Positions 40,334 to 49,892 of a stretch of 64,000 nt of DNA are shown here, one piece after another. The stretch comes from DTPS01 sp049591295 (GTDB lineage: Bacteria > Acidobacteriota > UBA4820 > DSQY01). The translations under genes and the position numbers were made by a program. Location of the stretch: contig JBAWEQ010000202.1 of the NCBI GenBank assembly GCA_049591295.1, forward strand, positions 17,955 through 81,954. Direction: 5' to 3'. The notes under the pieces were generated by a model. It worked only from the letters and a program-made list of their open reading frames with translations, made no database searches and was not told where the DNA came from. Every line of letters starts with the position of its first letter. Within the stretch, counting starts at the first letter, position 1.

Positions 40334-41110
40334 ATGATGACGAATCTAGCGGGTCGAACCGTCGTAGTCACGGGGGCGAGCGCGGGCATAGGCCGCGCGG
40401 TGGCCCTGGCCTTTGGCGCCGAGGGCTGCCGCCTCGTTCTGGCCGCACGGCGGCGGGAGAAGCTGGCCGAGCTGGAGAAGGCGCTGAGGGACCGCCACGG
40501 TGCCGAAATCCTGACCATCGAGCTGGACGTCAGGGACCGGGGAGCAGTCGAATCCACCCTGGGAGCCCTCCCGCCGGCCTGGAGCGAGGTGGACGTCCTC
40601 ATCAACAACGCCGGCCTCGGCCGGGGCCTGGACAAGCTTCAGGAGGGGAACCCCGACGAGTGGGACGAGATGATCGACACCAACGTGAAGGGGCTCCTCT
40701 ACGTCACCCGAGCGCTCCTCCCCGGCATGGTGGCGAGGAAGCGGGGCCACGTCATCAACATCGGCTCGGTCGCCGGGCGGGAGGTCTATCCCGGCGGCAA
40801 CGTCTACTGCGCCTCGAAATTCGCGGTCAAGGCCCTGACCCGCGCCCTCAAGGTGGACCTCCTGGGCACGCCCATTCGGGTCAGCACCATAGATCCCGGG
40901 ATGGTGGAGACCGACTTCTCGGTGGTGCGCTTCCGCGGAGACGAGGAGAGGGCGGCGAAGGTGTACCAGGGGATCAAGGCTCTGTCTGCAGAGGATATAG
41001 CCGACATCGCCCTCTGGATCGCCTCGCGCCCTCCGCACGTGGACATCACGGAGCTGGTAGTCATGCCCACGGCCCAGGCCACGGCCATGCTCAACCACCG
41101 GGAACCGTGA
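40334..41110 (+). CDS. YdfG-type SDR (NADP-dependent 3-hydroxy acid dehydrogenase)
   Basis: The 258-residue SDR has TGASAGIG (13-20), AARRREKL after the second strand (basic, NADP-preferring), NNAG (91-94), catalytic Ser145 and Tyr158-Lys162. The long DPGMVETDFSVVRFRGD and DIADIALWIASRPPHVDITELVVMPT stretches are diagnostic of the YdfG group, which oxidises L-allo-threonine, serine and 3-hydroxy acids. ATGATG follows CAGGAGATCAG. It precedes ddl by 134 bp. Confidence 0.9.
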   Translation: MMTNLAGRTVVVTGASAGIGRAVALAFGAEGCRLVLAARRREKLAELEKALRDRHGAEILTIELDVRDRGAVESTLGALPPAWSEVDVLINNAGLGRGLDKLQEGNPDEWDEMIDTNVKGLLYVTRALLPGMVARKRGHVINIGSVAGREVYPGGNVYCASKFAVKALTRALKVDLLGTPIRVSTIDPGMVETDFSVVRFRGDEERAAKVYQGIKALSAEDIADIALWIASRPPHVDITELVVMPTAQATAMLNHREP

Positions 41111-41244
41111 CGTCCATCCCGCGCTGCCGCGACCGAGGCGCCCCACGCGCCGGGGGCGTTCCCGTTTTGCTACTATAGGTGGGCCGCGCGGCCGTCACGG
41201 ACGAGAGGACAGCCGGGGTGGCCAGCAGCGACTGGGGAGAAATC

Positions 41245-42357
41245 ATGAAAATGCGCGTGGGCATCATCTTCGGCGGGCGGAGCGCTGAGCACGAGGTCTC
41301 CATCCAATCCGCGAAAAACATTTGCGAGGCGCTCGATCGCGAGCGCTACGAGCCCGTTCTCCTGGGGGTCGACAAGGGGGGCGCATGGCACATGGGGGCC
41401 GACTCCTCCATGATCCTGAATGCCACCAACCCCAAGCTCATCGCCCTCAACAGGTCCGCCCCGGAGGTGGTCCCCCTGGAAAGGGAGGGCCAGGGGCTCG
41501 CCCTCGTCTCGCCCACCTCGGGAGCGCAGCTTGGAACCATCGACGTCTTCTTCCCCATCATGCACGGCACCTATGGCGAGGACGGGTCGCTGCAGGGACT
41601 TCTCAGGCTGCTGAACGTGCCCTACGTGGGAGCCGACGTCCTGGGCTCCGCCGTCGGCATGGACAAGGATGTGATGAAGCGGCTCCTGCGCGAGGCAGCC
41701 CTGCCGGTTCCCCGGTTCACGGTGGTGCACGCACGGGATTTGTCTCACTGCAACCTCGACGCGCTGGCCGAAGACCTGGGTGGCTTCCCGCTCTTCGTCA
41801 AACCATGCAACCTGGGCTCCTCCGTGGGCATCAGCAAGGTCAAGGGGCACGATCAGCTTCGCCCCGCCCTGGAAGAGGCACTGCGTTTCGACCGAAAGGC
41901 GCTGGTGGAGGAGGCCATCGAGGGCCGCGAGATCGAGTGCGCCGTCCTGGGCAACGATGAGCCGGAGGCCTCCTTGTGCGGCGAGGTGGTACCCACCCAC
42001 GAGTTCTACTCCTACGAAGCCAAGTACATCGACGAGAATGGGGCGCGCCTGAAGTACCCCGCCGAACTGGACGGGGCCACGTCGGACAGGATCCGGACCC
42101 TCGCCGTGAAGGCCTTCACCGTGCTGGAGTGCGCCGGCATGGCCCGGGTGGACTTCTTCCTCCGCTCCGACGGCGTGGCCCTCATCAACGAGATCAACAC
42201 CCTGCCCGGCTTCACGCGGATCAGCATGTACCCCAAGCTCTGGGAGGTGAGCGGGCTGCCCTATCCTCGGCTTCTGGACCGGCTCATCGAACTGGCCCTG
42301 GAGCGCCATCGAAAAGAGTCCGCCCTCATGAGGCAGGCCTTTCCCGAACCACGATGA
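41245..42357 (+). CDS. ddl: D-alanine--D-alanine ligase
   Basis: The 370-residue ATP-grasp enzyme starts MKMRVGIIFGGRSAEHEVSI, with the HEVS motif. It has the long omega insertion of large Ddl enzymes (about 60-90), IMHGTYGEDGSLQGLL, the ATP-grasp LFVKPCNLGSSVGI and metal-binding ARVDFFLRSD and INEINTLPGFT. It makes D-Ala-D-Ala for peptidoglycan in the cytoplasm. The start follows GGGGAGAAATC. Confidence 0.96.
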   Translation: MKMRVGIIFGGRSAEHEVSIQSAKNICEALDRERYEPVLLGVDKGGAWHMGADSSMILNATNPKLIALNRSAPEVVPLEREGQGLALVSPTSGAQLGTIDVFFPIMHGTYGEDGSLQGLLRLLNVPYVGADVLGSAVGMDKDVMKRLLREAALPVPRFTVVHARDLSHCNLDALAEDLGGFPLFVKPCNLGSSVGISKVKGHDQLRPALEEALRFDRKALVEEAIEGREIECAVLGNDEPEASLCGEVVPTHEFYSYEAKYIDENGARLKYPAELDGATSDRIRTLAVKAFTVLECAGMARVDFFLRSDGVALINEINTLPGFTRISMYPKLWEVSGLPYPRLLDRLIELALERHRKESALMRQAFPEPR

Positions 42358-42504
42358 ACAACGCCGGAAAGGGGTAGAAGGGCTTCCGGCTCCCGAGGGC
42401 CCCGTGGGCTGAAGGGGGCCTTTCGGCCGCCCCCAGGAGTAAGAGGGACCGGCCGGGTGTTAAGATGTCGATGCGGTGATCACCGCACGTGGAAGCGAGG
42501 TCCC

Positions 42505-43746
42505 ATGTCTGCTGGCGCCCGCAAACGGTCGGTTCAGGTCAAGGTCGGCGAGGTCCTGGTGGGAGGGGGCGCGCCGGTGGTGGTCCAGTCCATGACCAAC
42601 ACCGACACCGCCGACGTGGAATCCACGGCCCGCCAGTGTCTGGAACTGGCCCGCGCGGGTTCGGAGATGGTGCGCGTCACGGTGAACGTCCCCGAGGCTG
42701 CGGCCGCCGTTCCGGAGATCAAGCGGCGGATGCTCGATGCGGGTGTCAGCGCGCCGTTGATCGGCGACTTCCACTACAACGGCCACCTGCTCCTCACCCA
42801 ATTCCCGGAGTGCGCCAGGGCCCTCGACAAGTACCGGATCAACCCCGGCAACGTGGGCCACGGCAAGAAGCGGGACGAGCAGTTCGGCACCATCTGCAAG
42901 ATCGCCGTGGACAACGGAAAGCCTGTCCGCATCGGGGTCAACGCCGGCTCCCCCAATCAAGAGCTGGTGACGGCCAAGATGCAGGAAAACACGGAGAGGG
43001 CCCTCGGAATGAGCTCGGAGGAGGTTCTGGGCGAGTGCATGGTTCTCTCCGCCCTCCAGTCCACCGAGCTGGCCCTGTCCTGCGGCCTGCGCAGGGATCA
43101 GATCATCATCTCCTGCAAGAGCTCCCGGCCGGCCGAGCTGTTCAGGATCTACAGGAACCTGGCGACAAGGACCGATCAGCCGCTCCACCTGGGACTCACG
43201 GAGGCGGGCATGGGGACCAAGGGGCTCGTCTGGTCCACCGCGGCGCTGGCCATCCTGCTCGAGGAGGGCATCGGAGACACCATACGGGTCTCGCTGACGC
43301 CCCGTCCGGGCGGAGACCGGCGGGAGGAGGTGTACGCCTGCCTGGAGCTTCTCCAGGCCCTGGGGCTGCGCTCCTTCGCGCCGAGCGTCACGGCTTGCCC
43401 GGGTTGCGGCCGCACCACCAGCTCCACCTTTCAGGAGCTGGCCCAGAGGATTCAAGGCTACGTTCGCGACCGCATGCCCGACTGGAAGGTCCGCTACGAA
43501 GGGGTCGAGACGCTGACCTTGGCGGTGATGGGCTGCATCGTGAACGGGCCCGGCGAATCCAAGGCCGCCAACATCGGCATCAGCCTGCCCGGCACAGGAG
43601 AGACGCCCAAGTGCCCCGTCTTCATCGACGGCAAGCAGTTCACCACCCTTCATGGAACCTACGAGGAGTTGGCGCAGTCCTTCCAGAAGCTCGTGGACGA
43701 CTACGTGGAGCAGAAGTTCCCCCTCCGGACGCCAGCCGCCACCTGA
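42505..43746 (+). CDS. ispG: 4-hydroxy-3-methylbut-2-en-1-yl diphosphate synthase (IspG/GcpE)
   Basis: The 413-residue product has the TIM-barrel start VQSMTNTDTADV (28-39) and DFHYNG. The reductase-like C-terminal domain supplies the [4Fe-4S] ligands: Cys298, Cys301 and Cys344, with Glu351 in CIVNGPGE. It converts MEcPP to HMBPP in the MEP isoprenoid pathway, using reduced ferredoxin or flavodoxin. The start at 42505 follows GAAGCGAGGTCCC. Flanked by ddl, so cell-wall and isoprenoid precursor genes sit together; no shared transcript is evident. Confidence 0.97.
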   Translation: MSAGARKRSVQVKVGEVLVGGGAPVVVQSMTNTDTADVESTARQCLELARAGSEMVRVTVNVPEAAAAVPEIKRRMLDAGVSAPLIGDFHYNGHLLLTQFPECARALDKYRINPGNVGHGKKRDEQFGTICKIAVDNGKPVRIGVNAGSPNQELVTAKMQENTERALGMSSEEVLGECMVLSALQSTELALSCGLRRDQIIISCKSSRPAELFRIYRNLATRTDQPLHLGLTEAGMGTKGLVWSTAALAILLEEGIGDTIRVSLTPRPGGDRREEVYACLELLQALGLRSFAPSVTACPGCGRTTSSTFQELAQRIQGYVRDRMPDWKVRYEGVETLTLAVMGCIVNGPGESKAANIGISLPGTGETPKCPVFIDGKQFTTLHGTYEELAQSFQKLVDDYVEQKFPLRTPAAT

Positions 43747-43796
43747 GCCGGCCGCCTCGAAGGGAAGGACGGCCGCCACCCTTTCCGCATGACGCG

Positions 43797-44939
43797 CTAC
43801 ACCCCGTCTATCGGCTCGGAGTCCGAAGGGGACGTGCCACCCCGACCACCGAGCCAGCCCTTTCGTCTGAAAAATAGGAGCATGCCCCCCGCCATCAGGG
43901 CCATGACCCCGATGGCGAATGGGTACCCATAGCGCCACCGGAGCTCGGGCATGTTCCACCGCGAGGCCTCGGGGTTGAAGTTCATGCCGTAGAGGCTCGC
44001 GACGAAACTGAGCGGGATGAAGATCGTGGCGATGATGGTGAGGACCTTCATCACCTCGTTCATGCGGTTGTTCACGCTGGAGAGGTAGACGTCCATCATG
44101 CCGGAGGCCATCTCCCGGTAGGTCTCGATGAGATCGACGATCTGGACGGTGTGGTCGTAGCAGTCGCGGAGGAAGAGCCGCGTCTCCCCGGCCACGAGGG
44201 TGCTGGGGTCGCGGTAGAGGATGCCCAGGGCGTCCCGCTGCGGCCATACGGCGCGCCGGATCGTCAGCAGGTCCCGCTTGACCTCGTGGATTTTCGCCAC
44301 CACGCCCTGGCCAGGCCGGAGGACCACCTCGTCTTCCAAGAGCTCCAGTTGCTCGCCCAGGTCCTCCAGGAGCGGGAAGTAGCCGTCGAGCAGGGCGTCC
44401 AGGATGGCGTAGGCGAGATAGTCCGGCCCGCCGGACCTCACCTGGGCCGAACCCTTTCGCAGGCGCTCGCGGACCGGCTCCAGGAGCGGCTCCTCTTGTT
44501 CGAGAAAGGTGATCACGAAATTCTTCCCCAAAAAGAGGCTGACCTGGCCCGTCTCCAGGTGCTCGGCTCTCCGCACGGCCCTCGAGACGATGAAGTCGTA
44601 GGCCCCGTAGTGCTCGACCTTGGAGCGCTGGTGGACGTTCACCACGTCTTCCAGGGCCAGCATGTGCAGCCCGAAGGATTCGCCGATCTGCCGCACCGTC
44701 TTGAGGTCGCCGAGGCCGGTGACGTTGACCCAGGTCACCGGCCATTTCTCCAGATAGCCCGGAAGGGAGGAGGCCTCCTCTCCCTCCTTCTCCCGCAGCT
44801 CATGCGGGCCGTACGACATCACGCGGACGTGAGAGGGGCTCGCCTCCGGGTCCGCTATGAGGGTTCCCGGAGGGGCCCCCGGCGGTGCCCTTCGCTTGAG
44901 GTGGTGACGCCGCGACTTGCGCCCGTGAGATTTGCTCAT
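43797..44939 (-). CDS. corA: CorA-family Mg2+/Co2+ channel
   Basis: The 380-residue protein has a long basic N-terminal tail (1-45, SKSHGRKSRRHHLKRR), the cytoplasmic funnel domain (about 50-310) and two membrane helices. The loop between them is YGMNF with GMN at 318-320. It forms a homopentameric divalent-cation uptake channel in the inner membrane. ATG follows GCGGAGGCCTGAAG. The basic tail is longer than in most CorA proteins and could bind membrane lipid. Confidence 0.93.
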   Translation of the reverse strand: MSKSHGRKSRRHHLKRRAPPGAPPGTLIADPEASPSHVRVMSYGPHELREKEGEEASSLPGYLEKWPVTWVNVTGLGDLKTVRQIGESFGLHMLALEDVVNVHQRSKVEHYGAYDFIVSRAVRRAEHLETGQVSLFLGKNFVITFLEQEEPLLEPVRERLRKGSAQVRSGGPDYLAYAILDALLDGYFPLLEDLGEQLELLEDEVVLRPGQGVVAKIHEVKRDLLTIRRAVWPQRDALGILYRDPSTLVAGETRLFLRDCYDHTVQIVDLIETYREMASGMMDVYLSSVNNRMNEVMKVLTIIATIFIPLSFVASLYGMNFNPEASRWNMPELRWRYGYPFAIGVMALMAGGMLLFFRRKGWLGGRGGTSPSDSEPIDGV

Positions 44940-45331
44940 CTTCAGGCCTCCGCTTCGAGCCGTCCTCCTCATTCCTGATCCCGGCCGCCTTGTGGATCTG
45001 TTTGTATTCTACCGCATCCGGGATGGGCATCCGCTCCCTACGGGGGGAGCCGCGAAGGTAGGCCCGCAGAACGTCGGCTCCCCGCGCGAGCCGGGAGCCG
45101 GGGAGCGGGAGGCAAGGCTGGCCCCTCAAATGCCCGCGATACCTAGCCCCTGGCCTCCTCGCACGTTCAGGATTCACCTTGTGCCGCCATGAAGGGGAGC
45201 GGCGGGCGATTGTCAGGGAACCGTCCGAACAGGTACAGTGAGCCAAGCGGTGCCTTCCGCCCAGGAGTGCTCCCCGTCCATCCGTCGGGGGTGTTGGGGG
45301 GACCGCCCTCTGGCAAGGGAGCAAGGACGGC
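44940..45331. other. Divergent intergenic region upstream of the arn operon
   Basis: About 390 bp between corA and the arn operon. It holds a good plus-strand promoter candidate at 45210-45239. Minus-strand TAGAAT at about 45009 could serve corA. A clear two-component binding box (PhoP or PmrA direct repeat) was not seen. Confidence 0.4.
45210..45239 (+). promoter_or_regulatory. Putative promoter of the arn operon
   Basis: TTGTCA (45210-45215) and TACAGT (45234-45239), 18-bp spacer, about 90 bp upstream of the first arn start. Confidence 0.45.
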
Positions 45332-47047
45332 ATGCCGGACGACAGGGAATCGCTGGGGGGGGGTGGATGGGCGCGCCCCGTCAGGCTCATCGCCGGGGCT
45401 CTCCTGCTCATGTTGTACTTCGCGGCCCTGGGACGCCCACCCCTCCTCGAACCCGACGAGGGGCGCTACACCGAGATTCCCAAGGAGATGCTGGCGAGGC
45501 ACGACTTCGTTACGCCCCACCTGGACGGCGTGCTCTACTTCGAAAAGCCGCCCCTCTATTACTGGTTTAACGCCCTCTCCATCCGTCTGTTCGGGATCAA
45601 CGAATTCTCCAGCCGGTTCTGGAGCGCCGCCTTCGGCCTCCTCGGCCTGGGCCTCGCCTACCTCCTGGGGCGCAGATGCGGAGGACGGGCCGCCGGCGCA
45701 TGGTCCGCCCTGATTTTGGCCACCTGCCTCCTCTACCTGGCCCTGTCCCACCTCGCCATCATCGACATGACCCTCACCTTCTTCTTCAGCCTGACCATGA
45801 CCTGCTTCTGGCTGGCCTGGGAGGCCACGGGGGGCTGGAAAGAGCGGCTTCTCTGGTACGGCATGTTCCTGGGAGCGGCTCTCACCGTGCTGAGCAAGGG
45901 GCTCATGGGGATCGCGCTGCCGGGGGCCATCGCCTTCCTGACGATCCTGCTCACCTCGGGCTGGGCCGTCCTGAAGCGGGTGCCGTGGGTCAGCGGAACG
46001 CTCCTCTTCCTCGCCGTGGCCCTTCCCTGGCACGTGCTGGCCCAGATCAGGAACCCCGACTTCTTCAGCATCTACATCGTGCGCGAGCACTTCCTCCGCT
46101 ACCTGACTCCCGTTTCCGACCGGCAGGAGCCCTTCTGGTTCTTCCTGCCCGTTCTCGCCCTGGGGCTCCTGCCCTGGTCCGGTCTGCTGCTGGGGGTTCC
46201 ATCGCTCCTCGGCGGCCTGCCCCCTCGCCGAGCGCTTCGCGAGCGGCGCGCCGTGGTCTTTCTGCTCTGCTGGGCGGGATTCCTGGTCCTCTTCTTCTCC
46301 GCCTCCCAGTCCAAGCTCATCCCGTACGTCCTACCGGCCTTCCCCCCCCTGGCCGTGCTGGCAGCCATGGTCCTGCTCGGCCAGGGTACGCCCACCCGCC
46401 TCTGGCGGGGCCTGGAGAGAGCGGGGATCATTCTCGGCTGCCTGTTGGCTCTCCTACTGGGCGCCGCCTTTGCGGCGGCGGGGCTCGGGAGGGTGCCCGC
46501 ATTCGATCCGTCGGGCCGGCTCCATCTCCTGCTCCTGGCCCTGGGAATTTTGACCGTCCTCACGTCGCTCTTGGCCGGGGCGGCCTGGCTCGTGAAATCT
46601 TCCTCGACCGCGCGGGCGTACAGCCTGTTCCTCGCCGGGACCCTCCTCTTCGCGGCGATCTGGGCCGCCGCGCCGCAAATCGCCGTGGGCCGTAGCTCAA
46701 AGGCCTTCGTGCCCTATTTGGAGGCCCACCTGCGCCCGGGCGACCGCCTCTTCTCCTTCAACTACTACCCCCAGACCCTGCCGGTCTACCTGCACCGGCT
46801 GATGGACGTGGCGGACTTTCAGGGAGAACTGGCCTTCGGCATCTCCAAGCTCCCGCCCCAGGTGCGGGAGGACCGTTTCCCAGATGCCGCGCAGTTCAAG
46901 AAAATCTGGGACTCCGGGCAGAGGGTCTACCTGGTGACGGATCATGAATCGCTTCCCCGGATGAAAGCCGACGGCCTGGACCACGCCACGGTCCTGGAGG
47001 AGCAGCGCACGCTCCTGCTGCTGACCAACCACCCGGAGGGCCGGTGA
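45332..47047 (+). CDS. arnT: ArnT-like lipid A glycosyltransferase (GT39/GT83 type), first copy
   Basis: The 571-residue membrane enzyme has about 12 helices. The catalytic first periplasmic loop has EPDEGRYTEIPKEML (residues 40-54), with the conserved acidic pair, and FEKPPLYYWFNAL. A soluble C-terminal domain of about 100 residues ends the protein. ArnT moves 4-amino-4-deoxy-L-arabinose from undecaprenyl phosphate to lipid A on the periplasmic side, lowering negative charge and polymyxin binding. It is the first gene of the arn operon; a single base separates it from a second ArnT-like gene. ATG follows AAGGACGGC. Confidence 0.88.
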   Translation: MPDDRESLGGGGWARPVRLIAGALLLMLYFAALGRPPLLEPDEGRYTEIPKEMLARHDFVTPHLDGVLYFEKPPLYYWFNALSIRLFGINEFSSRFWSAAFGLLGLGLAYLLGRRCGGRAAGAWSALILATCLLYLALSHLAIIDMTLTFFFSLTMTCFWLAWEATGGWKERLLWYGMFLGAALTVLSKGLMGIALPGAIAFLTILLTSGWAVLKRVPWVSGTLLFLAVALPWHVLAQIRNPDFFSIYIVREHFLRYLTPVSDRQEPFWFFLPVLALGLLPWSGLLLGVPSLLGGLPPRRALRERRAVVFLLCWAGFLVLFFSASQSKLIPYVLPAFPPLAVLAAMVLLGQGTPTRLWRGLERAGIILGCLLALLLGAAFAAAGLGRVPAFDPSGRLHLLLLALGILTVLTSLLAGAAWLVKSSSTARAYSLFLAGTLLFAAIWAAAPQIAVGRSSKAFVPYLEAHLRPGDRLFSFNYYPQTLPVYLHRLMDVADFQGELAFGISKLPPQVREDRFPDAAQFKKIWDSGQRVYLVTDHESLPRMKADGLDHATVLEEQRTLLLLTNHPEGR

Positions 47048-47048
47048 C

Positions 47049-48686
47049 ATGGAGGGATCTGCGGAAACCGCCGCCCATGTGCCCTCGCGCCGGGTATTGC
47101 TCCTGGCCGGCCTGCTGTTGGCCGCCTTGGCCTTTCTCGGCCTGAGCCGGGACCTATGGACGCCCGACGAGCCCCGGGAGGTTGAGATGATCCGGGAGAT
47201 GTACCTGGCTCCCTCCGTGATCCCCACCCTGGACTTCTCGCCCTTCTACGAAAAGCCGCCCATCTACTACTGGCTGGGAGCGGGACTCTTCGCCCTGGCG
47301 GGCGGGCCTTCGGTCTGGGCCGCCCGCCTCCTCAGCGCTCTCTGCGGCCTGCTCACCCTGCTCGTTCTCTACCGGTGGGGCGTCCGCGCAGCCTCCCCGG
47401 CAATCGGGCTGGTTTCAGTGGTCATGATGGCCACCAGCTCCGTCTTTCTCTACGCCACCCACTGGATCATCCTGGACCCCCTCCTCATGCTGTGGATGAC
47501 CCTGGCCGCATGGGCCGGATACGAGCTCATCGCCGGAGGCGGCCGGCGCTACCTGGTCCTCTTCTACGGCGCTCTGATTCTGGCCCTCTGGACGAAGGGG
47601 CTCGTGGGGCCGGCGCTGTTGGGAGTGGGGCTCTTCCTGTACTTCGTGGTGGAGAGACGAAAGCGGCCGTGGACGAGGTTCCGCCCGCTCTGGGGGGCCG
47701 GAATCTTCATGGCGGGTCTGGCGGGTCTGGCTGGGGCCATCACCCTGGCCGGAGGCTCGGAGGCGCTCTACCAGTGGGCATGGGTCAACCACGTGGACCG
47801 CTTCCTGCACCCCGTGGGCACCGGCCACGCCCAGCCCATGCTCTACTACACCTGGACTCTGATCCTGGCGGTCCTGCCGTGGCTGGTCCCCTTCTTCATG
47901 GTGCTCCGGCCATCGTTCTGGAAGAAACGCCTCGGCGGCACCCGCCCCCTTCCGGACCCCGCCGTCTACGCCGCGGCGCTGGTGGCGGGCGGCCTGCTCA
48001 TCCTCAGTTTCGCCTCCACCAAGCGCGAGATCTATCTCCTTCCGCTGCTTCCCCCGCTCTTCCTTCTCATGGGTTGGCAGGCCGCGGAGCTGGCGGCGAG
48101 GGCCGCCATCCCCCGCGCCAAGGGCGGCGCACTGCTCTGGCTCCAGGCGGCGGTTCTGATCCTCTGGGCCCTGGCCCTGCCGGCGGCGCTGCTCGTGTAT
48201 GGCGCCGGCGGTCGGGTGGTTCCCCTGCTCCTGCTGGGCGTGGGATTAGTTTGTTCCGCTGGACTCCTGGCGTCGGCGCGCCGGGGGAGGCCGCGGCACC
48301 TCAACGGCTGGGCCTCGGCCTGCGCGGGGGCATTCTGCCTGGCGCTCTTTTTCGGCGCCGTCCCCGTCATCGCCGTGCAGAAGAACATGACCGTTTTCGT
48401 GCAGCGGCTGGATGGCCATTTCCCGGCGGGAGCCCCCGTCTACGCGCTTGGTGCGGATGAAACGCTTCGTGGTATCATCCCGTTCGTGACGGGGAGGCGG
48501 GTGATCGCCCTGCCGGACGACTATTTGAGCGAGAATGAGCCCGGTCTCCACGGACCCGCCGACCTCCTGGTCCAAGGCCAGGACCCGGTTCAGGAGCAAA
48601 CGCTCCGCCGGGAAGGGTACAGCCTCGTGGAGTCGCACACCTTCGGCCGGAACCGCACCATCGCCCTGTGGAGCCGGCCGAATTGA
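47049..48686 (+). CDS. ArnT-like membrane glycosyltransferase, second copy
   Basis: The 545-residue protein has the same architecture as its neighbour: TPDEPREVEMIREM (residues 38-51) for the catalytic loop and YEKPPIYYWLGAG, then many helices and a C-terminal domain. It differs enough to be an old duplication or a different acceptor/donor specialist, since the loop reads DEPRE rather than DEGRY. It starts one base after the upstream stop (TGACATGG), so it is co-translated. Two neighbouring ArnT-type enzymes could decorate lipid A at two sites, or one could use another polyprenyl sugar. Confidence 0.85.
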   Translation: MEGSAETAAHVPSRRVLLLAGLLLAALAFLGLSRDLWTPDEPREVEMIREMYLAPSVIPTLDFSPFYEKPPIYYWLGAGLFALAGGPSVWAARLLSALCGLLTLLVLYRWGVRAASPAIGLVSVVMMATSSVFLYATHWIILDPLLMLWMTLAAWAGYELIAGGGRRYLVLFYGALILALWTKGLVGPALLGVGLFLYFVVERRKRPWTRFRPLWGAGIFMAGLAGLAGAITLAGGSEALYQWAWVNHVDRFLHPVGTGHAQPMLYYTWTLILAVLPWLVPFFMVLRPSFWKKRLGGTRPLPDPAVYAAALVAGGLLILSFASTKREIYLLPLLPPLFLLMGWQAAELAARAAIPRAKGGALLWLQAAVLILWALALPAALLVYGAGGRVVPLLLLGVGLVCSAGLLASARRGRPRHLNGWASACAGAFCLALFFGAVPVIAVQKNMTVFVQRLDGHFPAGAPVYALGADETLRGIIPFVTGRRVIALPDDYLSENEPGLHGPADLLVQGQDPVQEQTLRREGYSLVESHTFGRNRTIALWSRPN

Positions 48687-48706
48687 GAGCCAAGGAGAAT
48701 CAGCGC

Positions 48707-49882
48707 ATGAGCACCTCCTTCCAGAAGCGACCCGATTTCCTCCCCTTTTCGCGCCCAACCATCCGCCAGGCCGAGATCGACGAGGTAGTGGACACCCTCC
48801 GCTCCGGCTGGATCACCACGGGACCAAAGGCCCAGCGTTTCGAAGAGGAGTTCGCCCGATTCACGGGCTTCCCCATCGCCCTGGCCCTCTCCTCGGCCAC
48901 GGCGGGGCTGCACATCGGGCTCATGGCCCTGGGGCTCAAACCTGGCGACGAGGTCATCACCACGCCCATGACCTGGGTCGCCACCGTGAACATGATCGAA
49001 GCCCTGGGCGGCCGGCCCGTCTTCGTGGACATCCACCGCGACACGCTACAGATCGACGAGCAGCAGGTGGCCGCCGCGGTGACACCCCGCACCGTGGGGC
49101 TCCTGCCCGTCCACTTCGGCGGCGCCCCTTGCCACATGGACCCGCTTCTCCAAACCGCCCGAAAGCACGGCCTCTGGATCTTCGAGGACGCCGCCCACGG
49201 CGTGGGGACCCACTACAAGGGCCAGCACGTCGGCTGCTTCGACCGGCTGGGCGTCTTCTCCTTCCATCCCATCAAGAACATGACCACGGGGGAAGGGGGC
49301 GTGCTCGTGCTCAGGGACGAGGAGCTGGCGAGGACCCTGCGCGCCCTCCGCTTCCACGGCCTGGAGAAGCAAGCCTGGAACCGCTACGCGGAAGGCGGCT
49401 CGCCCCAGGTCGAGGTGACCCGGGTGGGATTCAAGTACAACTTCATGGACCTTCAGGCGGCCCTCGGGCTTCCCCAGCTCGCTTCCGTGGAAGAGTTCAA
49501 CGCCCGGCGGTGCGAACTCGCGGCTCTCTATCAGGAGCTCTTGGCCGAGGTGGAGGAGATCCAGAGGCCGGCGCTTCCCGCCTATCCGCACCGGGCCACC
49601 TGGCACCTCTACGCCGTCCGGGTCACGGAAAAGGCGGGGATGAGCCGGGACGCCTTCATCGCCGAGCTGAAGGCGCGCAACGTCGGCACGGGCATCCACT
49701 TCAAGGCCGTCCACGAACAGCCCTACTACCAGCAGAAATACCCCGGGTTGGCGTCCAAACTGCCGCACGCCTCCTGGTCCTCGGAGCGCATCTGCTCATT
49801 GCCGCTCTTTCCGGCCATGAGCGAGGAGGACGTGCGCTACGTCGTGACTGCGGTCAAGGACGTCCTGGCCCGGCGTTCCTAG
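48707..49882 (+). CDS. arnB: UDP-4-amino-4-deoxy-L-arabinose aminotransferase (ArnB-like)
   Basis: The 391-residue PLP enzyme of the DegT/DnrJ/EryC1 family has SGWITTGPKAQRFEEEFA (33-50), SSATAGLHIGLMALGL, DAAHGVG (Asp161) and SFHPIKNMTTGEGG with the PLP lysine Lys190. It transfers an amino group from glutamate to UDP-4-keto-pentose. ATG follows AAGGAGAATCAGCGC. Position and order in the operon support the ArnB assignment, rather than a general sugar aminotransferase. Confidence 0.93.
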   Translation: MSTSFQKRPDFLPFSRPTIRQAEIDEVVDTLRSGWITTGPKAQRFEEEFARFTGFPIALALSSATAGLHIGLMALGLKPGDEVITTPMTWVATVNMIEALGGRPVFVDIHRDTLQIDEQQVAAAVTPRTVGLLPVHFGGAPCHMDPLLQTARKHGLWIFEDAAHGVGTHYKGQHVGCFDRLGVFSFHPIKNMTTGEGGVLVLRDEELARTLRALRFHGLEKQAWNRYAEGGSPQVEVTRVGFKYNFMDLQAALGLPQLASVEEFNARRCELAALYQELLAEVEEIQRPALPAYPHRATWHLYAVRVTEKAGMSRDAFIAELKARNVGTGIHFKAVHEQPYYQQKYPGLASKLPHASWSSERICSLPLFPAMSEEDVRYVVTAVKDVLARRS

Positions 49883-49892
49883 GGGCGAGAGC

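Noticed and set aside
41179..41244. Upstream start for ddl
   Set aside because: The conserved protein begins at MKMRVGIIFGG at 41245 behind GGGGAGAAATC; earlier codons are not conserved sequence.
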